This document shows positions 18,154 through 26,953 of a stretch of 64,000 bases of DNA, one piece after another; the first letter of the stretch is position 1; each line of letters opens with the position of its first letter. The position numbers and the translations under genes are program-made. This DNA comes from Chitinophagaceae bacterium UBA1953 (GTDB lineage: Bacteria; Bacteroidota; Bacteroidia; Chitinophagales; Chitinophagaceae), in NCBI GenBank assembly GCA_002336115.1, contig DDEN01000050.1, positions 1 to 64,000 on the forward strand, written 5' to 3'. The notes beneath the pieces were generated by a model. That model saw only the letters and a list, made by a program, of their open reading frames with translations. It was not told where the DNA came from and did no database searches.

Positions 18154-20577
18154 TTACTTAAAAATCAAAATCAATCCCGTCATGATTGCTGAAAGTGCTG
18201 ATACGAGTATTCCTGCTTTGGCTGCATCAAAACCTTTTCCCTCGGGTTTAACCGGAACATATATTGAGCTTCCGGGTTGTACTTTAGGCCGGAATTTTAT
18301 TCCTATAACATTTGTTGTGCGGGCTGCACGTCCATTGGGATAAACAACAAAAGCTCCTTTTTTCAATGCCGTTTTTGTAAAACCACCTGCTGCAGAAATG
18401 TAATTAATAAACCGCATTTCCGGATCGTACTGCACTTTCACCGGACTTAACACCTGCCCGTCAATAGTTACTGTATTGTCAATGCGTGGTACAACAAGTT
18501 CATCTCCATCTTTGAGGGTAACATCGTCAACTGTTCCAGGTTTACTGATGATTTTTCGAAGATCAAGTGCAACAAAAACCTGTTCATTGCTTAACTGTTT
18601 TTCCTGGTATGCCAAGAGTGAATCGTTCAATGAAGTTTTGTTGTTTGAAAAAACAAGGAGTCTTTTAATACTGTTCGTATCAACTTCCATTTTTTTACGA
18701 ATGAGTTTAGCACCGTTTAAATTGGCATAAGGTAATAATCCACCAGCCCTTTTAATAACCGAACTCAGTCTCTCATCAGGATAGGCAAGAGTATAAACTC
18801 CCTCATACATTACTTCTCCGCTTAATTTTACATTTGTTTGTTTTACTTTGGCCGGATCGGATTTTATACTGATGATATCGTACGGCTGAAGGTAAAAATC
18901 AGCACCGAGTTTACTCATATCTTTTGTTAATGCCAGCGAAAATATTTCTGTAGTGGCGGTTCCTTTCTCTGATACGTTAATGTCTTTTTTACGTCGCCCC
19001 ACTTCAATACCTGTTGCAGTTGCATAATCTAAAAAACCACCTGCCTGAAGTATGAGTGACTGAAGTGAGAGGGAATCTTCAAACAGATATTGCCCCGGTT
19101 TTTTTACAGGGCCATTTATTGTTACTGTAAAATTATCTTTCAGATCAAGTACTGATACTACATGAAGACTATCTTCTTTCTGAAGATAAAATTCATCATT
19201 TCCCAGAAATACATCTTTCAGATTTATACTAATGATTTCCTTTGTTAAATCTGCACGTTTCCGTGTAACCGTAGCTCTGCCGGTAAAGGCATCTTCTGTT
19301 AGGCCATGAGCTTTATTAATGAGTTGCTTAATACCCATGTTCGGTTCAAGAGAGTAGGAGCCGGGCTTTACAACAGAGCCGGTAATAATAATTCTGTTCT
19401 GGTAACGGTTAATCACAGTATCTACATAAAGTGAATCGCCGTTTTGCAACTGAAAAGTTGAATAAGAAGCTTCAGCTATATCAATCACCTTCCGTTCAAT
19501 ATCGGTAAAACGGGTACCTGTAATTCTTCCACGAAAAGCATTTCGCTGAAAGCCACCGGCGTAATCCATAACCTGGCCAACTGTTTCGCCTTTTTTTATT
19601 TCAAAAATTCCTGTTCTGTTTAAACCACCATCCATTACTACCTGGTTGATTGTATAAGGTATTCTTATCACATCATTATCCCGCAATGCAACATTGGCCG
19701 ATTGGTTACCTGTTTGAATAAACTGGTACAAATCAGCAACAACAATTATTTTGTTATTTCTGATGAGTTCAATATTCCTGAACGAACCATTTTCAAGCGG
19801 GCCGCCACAGGCATACAACGCATTAAACAAGGTTGCAAGAGATGGAAGCGAAACAGTTCCGGGTTTTTTAACTGCACCAACAATGGTTACCTGTATTGTT
19901 CTGATGGAACCAAGTGTAAGCTGAATTTTCGTATCGCCTGATGAAAGTGTTGGATAGTATTTGGTTAATCTTGATTTAATGATGCCGGTTGCCTGTTCAA
20001 TGCTTAACCCACTCAGGTTTACTAAGCCGGCATACTTGATGTTTACAAAACCATCAGGCGATACAATAAGTTTCTGGCTTGAAATATTATAACCATAAAT
20101 ATCCAGTTGAAGCTCATCGTCGGGGCCAATAATGTAATTTTTAGGAGTGGCCATTTTCAGATCGGTAACAAACAGAGGATCAGCACCTGTAAACAAATCG
20201 GCACCAAAAACTCTTGAGGGTTTTTCTATAGGCTTAAAAAATGTTTGTTCTCCCTTCAGCAAACGCTTTCCCGAACCCGATGGTTCAGTGGTGAGGTTAG
20301 TTCCTGTTTGAATTCCTCCTGTTGAGCCCATATTTTTTATTCTTGCCTGCAATAACTGAACTTCAGTTTCGGGCATTCCACGTTTCTGAAATTCTGCGAT
20401 AACCTCATTTTCAGTTAAACCTGCTACCTGTGCCTGCTGCATATACCGTTGCAACTGCTCATCTGAAATCTGTGATGATTTAAACTGACTTAAATCGGAA
20501 GAAAGCTGTGCGGCCAGTTTCAGCGTTATCAGTAAGCTTATCAAAAAAAATAAAACGGTTTTCTTTACGTATTGCAT
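18154..20577 (-). CDS. Polysaccharide export outer-membrane protein (Wza/SLBB family)
   Basis: An 807-residue export protein. A signal peptide ends near KLAAQ (residue 23), with no lipobox cysteine. The polysaccharide export domain starts near residue 146 (PKNYIIGPDDELQLDIYGYN), followed by about six SLBB-type repeats (for example VTIVGAVKKPGTVSLP, VIITGSVVKPGSYSLE, VTINGPVKKPGQYLFE, VTIDGQVLSPVKVQY) and a C-terminal hydrophobic helix (about 783-806). Enteric Wza has about 380 residues with two SLBB domains; the long multi-SLBB form is common in Bacteroidota. It is the first gene of the polysaccharide operon. Confidence 0.93.
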   Translation of the reverse strand: MQYVKKTVLFFLISLLITLKLAAQLSSDLSQFKSSQISDEQLQRYMQQAQVAGLTENEVIAEFQKRGMPETEVQLLQARIKNMGSTGGIQTGTNLTTEPSGSGKRLLKGEQTFFKPIEKPSRVFGADLFTGADPLFVTDLKMATPKNYIIGPDDELQLDIYGYNISSQKLIVSPDGFVNIKYAGLVNLSGLSIEQATGIIKSRLTKYYPTLSSGDTKIQLTLGSIRTIQVTIVGAVKKPGTVSLPSLATLFNALYACGGPLENGSFRNIELIRNNKIIVVADLYQFIQTGNQSANVALRDNDVIRIPYTINQVVMDGGLNRTGIFEIKKGETVGQVMDYAGGFQRNAFRGRITGTRFTDIERKVIDIAEASYSTFQLQNGDSLYVDTVINRYQNRIIITGSVVKPGSYSLEPNMGIKQLINKAHGLTEDAFTGRATVTRKRADLTKEIISINLKDVFLGNDEFYLQKEDSLHVVSVLDLKDNFTVTINGPVKKPGQYLFEDSLSLQSLILQAGGFLDYATATGIEVGRRKKDINVSEKGTATTEIFSLALTKDMSKLGADFYLQPYDIISIKSDPAKVKQTNVKLSGEVMYEGVYTLAYPDERLSSVIKRAGGLLPYANLNGAKLIRKKMEVDTNSIKRLLVFSNNKTSLNDSLLAYQEKQLSNEQVFVALDLRKIISKPGTVDDVTLKDGDELVVPRIDNTVTIDGQVLSPVKVQYDPEMRFINYISAAGGFTKTALKKGAFVVYPNGRAARTTNVIGIKFRPKVQPGSSIYVPVKPEGKGFDAAKAGILVSALSAIMTGLILIFK

Positions 20578-20677
20578 GAGAGATTATTAAACAGTTATGT
20601 TATACTGGTTTGTTAAGGATAGCTAAAAGCTTCGCCACCTCAGTCACATTTTGTGCGAAAGAGTAGGCTGTAAAAAT

Positions 20678-20685
20678 CAAATTTA
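20678..20685 (-). promoter_or_regulatory. Candidate -7 promoter element for the polysaccharide operon
   Basis: On the minus strand these bases read TAAATTTG, matching the Bacteroidota -7 consensus TAnnTTTG. No clear TTG is found 19-21 bases upstream, so the assignment is weak. Confidence 0.3.
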
Positions 20686-21140
20686 AAGAGAAATACATAT
20701 TACTATAACCCCATTGTGTTAAGATACCAACACCCTTTTTAATGATAGAAAAAGAGCTTTGGCAGATTGATATTCAAAATAAACAAAGAAATATAATCGG
20801 GAAGGAACTTTCTTGCTTTGCGGTTAACAGTAAGTATGTATTCTATTCTGACCAGCACGGGAACAAAAGTAAGAAACTGTTGGCTTAAATGCTTCAATTA
20901 TACAGTAAAACGGGCAATTAAAATAGAAAAACGGGCTCTGTTTTTCATAAATATCAGAACTATTTATAAGTATTTATTTCCCTGCAAAAAACAGGAAAGG
21001 GCTACTTAATTATTCCTTTTAATAAACTCTGGTAACAAGTAAAGCTTTTGTTTACAGGCAGCTTTTGCCGTAATATGGTTTATAGTCCTAAATAAGATGA
21101 GAAAAACAGATTTACATTTCATCATTTATGTTTTTCCCTT

Positions 21141-21148
21141 TACATTTG
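21141..21148 (+). promoter_or_regulatory. Candidate -7 element for tRNA-Leu
   Basis: TACATTTG matches the Bacteroidota -7 consensus and lies 10 bases before the tRNA 5' end, a plausible distance. A standard -33 TTG is not obvious. Confidence 0.4.
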
Positions 21149-21158
21149 CAGCCCTGTT

Positions 21159-21242
21159 GCCCAGATGGCGGAATTGGTAGACGCGTCAGACTCAAAATCT
21201 GGTATCTTCACGGATGTGCAGGTTCGATTCCTGTTCTGGGCA
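21159..21242 (+). tRNA. tRNA-Leu (anticodon CAA)
   Basis: An 84-nt class II tRNA. The acceptor arms GCCCAGA and TCTGGGC pair fully, the D arm holds GGAATTGGTAGACGCG, the anticodon stem-loop is TCAGA-CTCAAAA-TCTGG with anticodon CAA, a variable arm is present, and the T loop has GGTTCGATTCC. Discriminator A at 21242; the CCA end is not encoded. It reads UUG codons. Confidence 0.97.
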
Positions 21243-21250
21243 CATTTTTT

Positions 21251-21279
21251 CCCATCTTTCAATTGAAAGGTGGGTTTTT
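21251..21279. terminator. Hairpin terminator between tRNA-Leu and the EamA gene
   Basis: A 10-bp stem, CCCATCTTTC with GAAAGGTGGG around the loop AATT, is followed by five T. Upstream A/T symmetry (six T before the stem only) makes it chiefly a terminator for the rightward tRNA transcript; it overlaps the stop of the convergent gene. Confidence 0.85.
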
Positions 21280-22198
21280 ATTTACGCCTCCACCCGAGCA
21301 GCAGTACTCCAATCACTATCAGAATTGTTCCTGCAACCTGCGCAGCAAAGATTGGTTCGCCTAATATAAAATGTGCCTGAAGTATAGTTGATACTGGGCC
21401 AATGGTTGAAACAATAGCTACATTATTTGATCCGATGATTTTTGTGCCCGAGGATACAAGCCATGAAGGAATAACTGTTGCCACTACTGCAATTAGCAAT
21501 CCATACCATATAAAAGAAGTTCCGCTGTGCATGATGGCATAATTACCTGCCAGCAGAAAGTGAATAAAAACCCCAACGGTTGAAAACAGCATGGCATAAG
21601 CGGTAAACTTTGTTGCCCCTACTATTGGAATAATTCGGCCACTGCCTACAATATAAATGGCAAAGGTGAGTGAGCAAAGGAAAATCAACCAGCTACCAAG
21701 GAAAAAACCGGGATTATTTTTTGAAAAAGAAAGCTCGCCTGTATAGGCAAGAATAATGCCGGCATAAGTAAGCGCCACAGCTACCCATTGCACAGGCTTT
21801 GCCTTTTCTTTAAATACAACTGCATTAATAAGTAACACAAAAGTGGGATACAGAAACAGGATAAGCCGTTCAATACCTGCTGAAATGTATTTAAGCCCAG
21901 CAAAGTCGAAATAGCTGCTGAGGTAATATCCAAATAAACCCATTAGCGCCAGGTAAAACCATTGTTTTATGGTTAGCTTGCTTTGTTTCTCTTTATTTGT
22001 GGCAAACCATGCCATTACAAGAAAAAAGGGGAGTGAGAACAACATGCGTAATGCAAGCAGTGAAACAGCATCAACTGCTGTTTCACGAAATGCATATTTT
22101 ACAATAACGGCCTTGGTTGAAAAGAATAAAGAACCAATCAGTGTAATAATAACACCTGCTATAGATAGTTTCTGTGTTGTTCTGACTTTTTCAATCAT
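21278..22198 (-). CDS. EamA-family (DMT) transporter
   Basis: A 306-residue inner-membrane protein with ten predicted helices arranged as two EamA repeats (about 15-150 and 160-302), the drug/metabolite transporter fold. FFSTKAVIVKYAF and the second-half motif LGEPIFAAQVAGTILIVIGVLLL are typical. The substrate cannot be told; members export amino acids, metabolites or act as permeases of unknown cargo. It is 27 bases downstream of dapD and in the same direction, so they may share a transcript. Confidence 0.88.
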   Translation of the reverse strand: MIEKVRTTQKLSIAGVIITLIGSLFFSTKAVIVKYAFRETAVDAVSLLALRMLFSLPFFLVMAWFATNKEKQSKLTIKQWFYLALMGLFGYYLSSYFDFAGLKYISAGIERLILFLYPTFVLLINAVVFKEKAKPVQWVAVALTYAGIILAYTGELSFSKNNPGFFLGSWLIFLCSLTFAIYIVGSGRIIPIVGATKFTAYAMLFSTVGVFIHFLLAGNYAIMHSGTSFIWYGLLIAVVATVIPSWLVSSGTKIIGSNNVAIVSTIGPVSTILQAHFILGEPIFAAQVAGTILIVIGVLLLGWRRK

Positions 22199-22225
22199 TT
22201 GGCTGCTGCCGGTATTCGTTTGGAT

Positions 22226-23038
22226 TTACACACTTACATTGAAATCTCTCAATGCGTCATTTAAACTGGTTTTTAAATCGGTGCTTGGTTTACGTTGCCC
22301 TATAATTAATGCGCAGCCCACTCCAAATTCGCCTGCGGGGAATTGTTTTGTATATGAACCGGGAATAACCACGCTGCGTGCGGGTACACGTCCTTTCATT
22401 TCAAAAGGAACTGGTCCTGTAACATCAATAATCTTTGTTGATTTGGTTAATACAACGTTCGCTCCAAGTACAGCTTCTTTTTCAACAATTACACCTTCCA
22501 CTACAATACAGCGACTGCCAATAAAGCATCCATCTTCAACAATTACCGGGCTTGCCTGTAAAGGCTCAAGCACACCGCCAATGCCCACACCGCCGCTCAG
22601 GTGTACTCCTTTGCCAATTTGTGCGCAACTTCCAACTGTTGCCCATGTGTCAACCATTGTACCCTCATCAACATAAGCACCTATGTTTACATAACTTGGC
22701 ATTAGCACCACATTTCGTGCAAGGAACGAACCATATCTTGCAACGGCATGTGGAACTGCACGAACACCTAATTCCTTATAATTTTTTTTGAGCAACATTT
22801 TGTCGTAAAATTCAAAAGGAGCTACGTCCCATGTCTGCATTTGCTGAATTCCGAAATAAAGCAGAATGGCCTGTTTAACCCACTCATTCACAACCCAGCC
22901 ATGATTGCCGGGTTCTGCTGTACGTAAACGGCCTTTATCTACTTCTTCAATCACAGCCCTTACGGCTTCGGTATATTTATCTTGTTTAAGTAATTCACGG
23001 TTTTCCCATGCTTCGAGAATGAGATTTTTCAGTTCCAT
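22226..23038 (-). CDS. dapD: 2,3,4,5-tetrahydropyridine-2,6-dicarboxylate N-succinyltransferase
   Basis: A 270-residue trimeric left-handed beta-helix enzyme of the succinylase branch of lysine and meso-diaminopimelate synthesis; it transfers succinyl from succinyl-CoA to tetrahydrodipicolinate. Length equals that of known DapD. Motifs include AVARYGSFLARNVVLMPS, VNIGAYVDEGTMVDTWATVG, GGVGIGGVLEPLQA and FIGSRCIVVEGV, all close to the DapD family. The product feeds cell-wall cross-linking and lysine. The gene is followed by the EamA transporter. Confidence 0.97.
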   Translation of the reverse strand: MELKNLILEAWENRELLKQDKYTEAVRAVIEEVDKGRLRTAEPGNHGWVVNEWVKQAILLYFGIQQMQTWDVAPFEFYDKMLLKKNYKELGVRAVPHAVARYGSFLARNVVLMPSYVNIGAYVDEGTMVDTWATVGSCAQIGKGVHLSGGVGIGGVLEPLQASPVIVEDGCFIGSRCIVVEGVIVEKEAVLGANVVLTKSTKIIDVTGPVPFEMKGRVPARSVVIPGSYTKQFPAGEFGVGCALIIGQRKPSTDLKTSLNDALRDFNVSV

Positions 23039-23175
23039 AATTCAATTTTGCTGCGAAAATAGAGCAAGCTGTACAATTAAGGTTATTTCTTTTTTTGTTC
23101 AAGTGAGCCTCTTTGCTAAAGGTGATTTCTTTGTGTACAAAAGCAGGTGCTTTTTTTTGTATTTATGAATGAACA

Positions 23176-23199
23176 TAAATTTGCCTTTTATATAAAGGC
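23176..23199 (+). promoter_or_regulatory. Candidate -7 element followed by a short dyad
   Basis: TAAATTTG (23176-23183) matches the -7 consensus. It runs straight into the inverted repeat GCCTTT-TATAT-AAAGGC (23183-23199), which would lie around the transcription start and could be an operator or a 5' hairpin for the outer-membrane protein gene at 23259. Confidence 0.4.
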
Positions 23200-23258
23200 A
23201 GCATATTAATGCAATGTCTTGTCTTGAAGTTAGTATTATTAATTTGAAAGAACGAAGA

Positions 23259-24128
23259 ATGAAACAAACCCTCTTGTTATTTTTTTTATCCGTATCTCTG
23301 TTTTGTAAAGCGTATAGTCAGGATTCAGCATCAACATCCAATACAAAAACACATTTTGAAGCTTCAATAAAATATTTGTCAAGAAATGTTTATCTCGGCA
23401 GAACAGACTCTGCACAGGTTTCTTATATTTCACCTGGTATAGGATTCTATCATAAATCCGGTTTTCATTTGCTTGCTTCAGTATCTTATATGCCAAATGG
23501 AGGAGCAAACAGGATAGATGTTGCAACTATTGAAGCCGGATATGATTTTACAATTGGCCCAAAGTTTTTTGGAGGAATTTATGCCGACCGATTTTTCTAT
23601 AATACAGGAAGCTTTGCTGTAAATGCTGAAATACATACCAGCATTGGCATGTATGGAGGTTACGATGCAGGTTTTGTAACGATAAATGGGGGGGCTGGCT
23701 ATACGTTGGGTTCCTTGCCCGATATTGTTACAGAAGCAGGGTTAAGCCGCAGCTTTTTTGCTGATAAAGAACGGCTGGAAATTACCCCAACTGCTAAAAT
23801 AAATGCAGGCTCGCAGAATTATTACAAAGCATATTATACTTCGGGGAGAGCTGCAAAATCGGGGGTTGCAAAATCAAAAGGAAAAAGCCGTGGTAACAGC
23901 ACAGCAACCACTGTTAATACAACTATTGATGGGGCATCACGCTATATCCTGCTTGACTATGAAATCAGTTGCCCGTTTGATTATAAAATTGGTAAATGGG
24001 AACTGAAATATACTCCTACACTGGCAATACCTGTAAACCCCGCAACTATTGTAAATGGTACACAAATTGTAAAGGAATCGCTCAGCAATCATTTTTATCA
24101 TGAAGTTGAGATCATTTACAGTTTTTGA
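23259..24128 (+). CDS. Predicted outer-membrane or periplasmic beta-strand protein, unknown function
   Basis: A 289-residue secreted protein. The ATG at 23259 is chosen because it gives a clean signal peptide (MKQTLLLFFLSVSLF, cleavage near KAYSQ); an in-frame ATG lies 15 codons upstream. The mature part is full of alternating aromatic/polar strands and ends in HFYHEVEIIYSF, a C-terminal aromatic strand of the type used by outer-membrane barrels. A basic, Ser/Gly-rich insertion lies near residues 208-225 (SGVAKSKGKSRGNS). No family was recognised. It stands alone between dapD (divergent) and a glycosyltransferase. Confidence 0.7.
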   Translation: MKQTLLLFFLSVSLFCKAYSQDSASTSNTKTHFEASIKYLSRNVYLGRTDSAQVSYISPGIGFYHKSGFHLLASVSYMPNGGANRIDVATIEAGYDFTIGPKFFGGIYADRFFYNTGSFAVNAEIHTSIGMYGGYDAGFVTINGGAGYTLGSLPDIVTEAGLSRSFFADKERLEITPTAKINAGSQNYYKAYYTSGRAAKSGVAKSKGKSRGNSTATTVNTTIDGASRYILLDYEISCPFDYKIGKWELKYTPTLAIPVNPATIVNGTQIVKESLSNHFYHEVEIIYSF

Positions 24129-24156
24129 TAACGGTAATATGAATGTTCCTGTTTAA

Positions 24157-24178
24157 ACTGCATTTTATAAATTGCAGT
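24157..24178. repeat. Short inverted repeat
   Basis: ACTGCA and TGCAGT flank a 10-bp AT spacer, just before the glycosyltransferase start at 24192. It may be a weak hairpin after the previous gene or an operator. Confidence 0.35.
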
Positions 24179-24191
24179 CAATTTTTATTTC

Positions 24192-25349
24192 ATGCAGATA
24201 GCATTTGATGCCAAACGTGCATTTCATAATCAAACAGGACTTGGGCACTACAGTCGTACGTTAATCCGTTCGCTTGCTGTTTCTTTTCCCCAGCATCATT
24301 ATTATTTATATAATCCAAAGCCATCTTCACTTTTTTATTTTGACGGGTTGAAGAACATAACAGAAGTGAATCCTTCGGGTATTCTTTCAAAAAAACTTTC
24401 TTCTTTGTGGAGAAGTAACTGGGTAAAAAGTGATTTAAAGAAAAGTAAGATTGATCTGTATCACGGGCTGAGCCATGAAATACCCCTTAATATTCATAAA
24501 ACAGGAATTAAATCTGTAGTAACTATTCATGATCTTATTCATGAACGCTATCCTGAACAGTTTAAATTCATCGACAGGAAAATCTATCATAAAAAATTCA
24601 GGTATTCCTGTACACATGCCGACAGAGTTATTGCTATCAGCAATCAAACCAAACAGGATATTATCGACTTGTATAAAATATCTGCTGATAAAATTGATGT
24701 ATGTTACCAGAGTTGTAATCCTGCGTTTGGTGCAGTAGTTCCTGAAGCAACAAAGCAACGGGTGAAAGAGCATTATCACCTGCCCGATCGTTATTTTTTA
24801 TACGTTGGTTCAATCATTGAACGGAAAAACCTGCTGAACATTTGCAAGGCACTGCTTTTAGCAGGAGATGAAATGAACATACCATTGGTGATTATTGGCA
24901 ATGGTTCGGCCTATAAACAGCGAGTGAAGGATTTCCTTTACCTCAATAATATTTACGAAAAAGTTATTTTCTTATCTGATACACCACAGGCAAAATTTTC
25001 TCCCACATTTCAATCGGCTGTTGATTTTCCCGCTATTTATCAAATGGCTGAAGGAATGATTTATCCATCCGTATTTGAAGGCTTTGGTATTCCTGTGCTG
25101 GAGGCATTGTGGAGCAGAATTCCTGTTATTACATCCAATGTTTCCTGCCTTCCCGAAGCTGGTGGTGATGGTGCTTTTTATGTTGATCCGACAAAACCTG
25201 AAGAAATTGCTGCACAAATGAAAGTGATCCTAAACGACAAAACATTGGTTGCACAACAGGTTGAAAAAGGATGGCAGCATGCACAAAAATTTACCAACGA
25301 ACATACTGCGGCTGAAGTAATGAAGGTGTATGAAAAAGTAGTTGGTTGA
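24192..25349 (+). CDS. Family 4 glycosyltransferase
   Basis: A 385-residue GT-B glycosyltransferase of the mannosyltransferase-like group. The N-terminus IAFDAKRAFHNQTGLGHYSRTL holds the Gly-rich acceptor-side loop, VTIHDLIHERYPE follows, and the donor domain shows YVGSIIERKNL and the EGFGIPVLEALWSRIPV block with the two conserved glutamates. It lies about 4 kb away from the polysaccharide operon and on the opposite strand, so it may serve LPS core or another glycan. Donor and acceptor are unknown. Confidence 0.88.
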   Translation: MQIAFDAKRAFHNQTGLGHYSRTLIRSLAVSFPQHHYYLYNPKPSSLFYFDGLKNITEVNPSGILSKKLSSLWRSNWVKSDLKKSKIDLYHGLSHEIPLNIHKTGIKSVVTIHDLIHERYPEQFKFIDRKIYHKKFRYSCTHADRVIAISNQTKQDIIDLYKISADKIDVCYQSCNPAFGAVVPEATKQRVKEHYHLPDRYFLYVGSIIERKNLLNICKALLLAGDEMNIPLVIIGNGSAYKQRVKDFLYLNNIYEKVIFLSDTPQAKFSPTFQSAVDFPAIYQMAEGMIYPSVFEGFGIPVLEALWSRIPVITSNVSCLPEAGGDGAFYVDPTKPEEIAAQMKVILNDKTLVAQQVEKGWQHAQKFTNEHTAAEVMKVYEKVVG

Positions 25350-25352
25350 AAA

Positions 25353-25422
25353 TGGAGAATTGAAAATTGAAGTTGGTTTTCTGCATTTTCAATTCTCCAC
25401 TTTCAATTACAAATTCTCCATT
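25353..25422. repeat. Inverted/direct repeat cluster between two plus-strand genes
   Basis: A perfect 14-bp inverted repeat, TGGAGAATTGAAAA (25353-25366) and its complement (25386-25399), encloses a 19-nt loop. A further related half-copy containing AATTCTCCATTC follows at 25412-25423. The unit could fold as a transcript hairpin or be a short mobile-like intergenic repeat. Confidence 0.75.
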
Positions 25423-25450
25423 CACCGTCAGGGTTGTATTTTTGCAAACT

Positions 25451-26872
25451 ATGATGATTGATTGTACTAAGAAGGAACTGGAGATATTGCAGATCATTGG
25501 AGATTGTGCACAGAAGATGAATGTGCCCTGTTATCTTGTTGGTGGTTTTGTAAGAGATAAATTATTGCACAGAGATTGTAAGGATATTGATTGTGTTTGT
25601 GTAGGTGATGGTATTGCCTTGGCACATGAAGTTGCAGCCCGTTTTACTCCTCAGCCACAGGTTGCTTATTTTAAAACATTTGGTACAGCCAATATAAAAG
25701 TAGAAGGTTTTGAAATTGAATTTGTAGGTGCAAGAAAAGAAAGCTACGCATCGCATTCAAGAAAACCCGAAGTTGAACCGGGTACATTGGATGATGATCA
25801 GAAGCGGAGAGATTTTACTATTAATGCACTTGCTATTAGTTTAAATAAAGATGATTACGGGCAGTTGGTTGATCCCTTCAACGGCATTGAAGATCTTGAT
25901 TTAAAAATCATCCGCACACCATTGGAACCCGGTACAACATTCAGCGATGATCCGTTACGTATGATGCGTGCCATTCGTTTTGCTTCGCAACTTGGGTTTA
26001 CTATTTTACCCGAAACATGGATTGGTATTATTGAAAATGCCGAACGTATCCGCATCGTTTCAAAAGAACGTATTGCTGATGAGCTGAATAAAATTGTATT
26101 AAGTCCAAAACCTTCGGTTGGCTTTGAATTGCTGTACAAATGTGGTTTGCTGAAAATCATTTTTCCGCAGATGGTTGATCTTGCCGGTGCTGAATATATT
26201 GATGGCAAAGGCCACAAGGATAATTTTTACCACACCATCCAGGTGCTGGATAATATTTCAGAACATACAACTGACTTATGGTTGCGTTGGGCAGCCATAT
26301 TGCATGATATTGGCAAACCAGCCACCAAACGTTTTGAGCAAGGTCATGGCTGGACATTTCATGGGCATGAAGTGGTAGGGGGTAGAATGGTGCCGAAGAT
26401 TTTTACACAACTAAAACTCCCGATGAATGAAAAAATGAAGTTTGTAAAAAAACTGGTTGAGCTTCACCTGCGTCCCATTAGCTTAACAAAAGAAAATATA
26501 ACTGATAGTGCCATCCGCAGACTGTTGTTTGATGCCGGCGAAGATTTTGATGCGTTGATGACGTTGTGTAATGCAGATATTACTTCCAAGAATCAGCATA
26601 AGGTGCAACGTTACCTGCAGAACTTTGAAATGGTTCGTATGCGTTGCCGTGAAGTGGAAGAGAAAGATCATATACGTACCTGGCAGCCGCCAATTACGGG
26701 TGAAATAATTATGCACACGTTTAATGTGCCGCCATCTAAAATTGTGGGTGATCTGAAGAATGCAATTAAAGATGCTATTCTTGATGGCGAAATTGAAAAC
26801 AATTATGAATCAGCTTATGCTTTTATGTTGCAAAAAGCAAGGGAAGTAAATCTTGTTCCTGTGGGGGAATAA
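25451..26872 (+). CDS. CCA tRNA nucleotidyltransferase / poly(A) polymerase family with HD domain
   Basis: A 473-residue class II nucleotidyltransferase that builds or repairs the 3'-CCA end of tRNAs. The start at 25451 (MMIDCTKKELE) is chosen; the 28 upstream codons are translated from the intergenic repeat. The head domain has LVGGFVRDKLL and the catalytic DID in CKDIDCV, followed by RRDFTINALAI and the RNA-binding region DPLRMMRAIRFASQLGF. A C-terminal HD domain is marked by AAILHDIGKPATKRF. tRNAs in this window do not encode CCA, which agrees with a need for this enzyme. Poly(A) polymerase activity is less likely but shares the fold. Confidence 0.92.
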   Translation: MMIDCTKKELEILQIIGDCAQKMNVPCYLVGGFVRDKLLHRDCKDIDCVCVGDGIALAHEVAARFTPQPQVAYFKTFGTANIKVEGFEIEFVGARKESYASHSRKPEVEPGTLDDDQKRRDFTINALAISLNKDDYGQLVDPFNGIEDLDLKIIRTPLEPGTTFSDDPLRMMRAIRFASQLGFTILPETWIGIIENAERIRIVSKERIADELNKIVLSPKPSVGFELLYKCGLLKIIFPQMVDLAGAEYIDGKGHKDNFYHTIQVLDNISEHTTDLWLRWAAILHDIGKPATKRFEQGHGWTFHGHEVVGGRMVPKIFTQLKLPMNEKMKFVKKLVELHLRPISLTKENITDSAIRRLLFDAGEDFDALMTLCNADITSKNQHKVQRYLQNFEMVRMRCREVEEKDHIRTWQPPITGEIIMHTFNVPPSKIVGDLKNAIKDAILDGEIENNYESAYAFMLQKAREVNLVPVGE

Positions 26873-26953
26873 ATCTATTTTTGTTATTGATATTTGATTG
26901 CTTAAGCTTACTTAGTCATCTCAAATTTCAGATTATTCATTTCAAATTTATTT

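Larger units (their letters stand above)
20578..21158. other. Intergenic region between the polysaccharide operon and tRNA-Leu
   Basis: This 581-bp stretch is AT-rich and shows no convincing gene. It should hold the promoter of the large leftward polysaccharide operon in its left part and the rightward tRNA-Leu promoter at its right end. The 5' leader before the Wza-like gene would be about 90-100 nt if the -7 candidate at 20678-20685 is used. Confidence 0.6.

Noticed and set aside
20818..21009. Open frame of 63 codons on the plus strand
   Set aside because: No recognisable motif, no signal, composition of translated AT-rich intergenic DNA.
21128..21364. Open frame across tRNA-Leu
   Set aside because: It reads through the tRNA and the terminator and into the antisense of the EamA gene.
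25353..25422. CRISPR array
   Set aside because: Only an inverted pair plus one half-copy, with no regular spacers and no cas genes.
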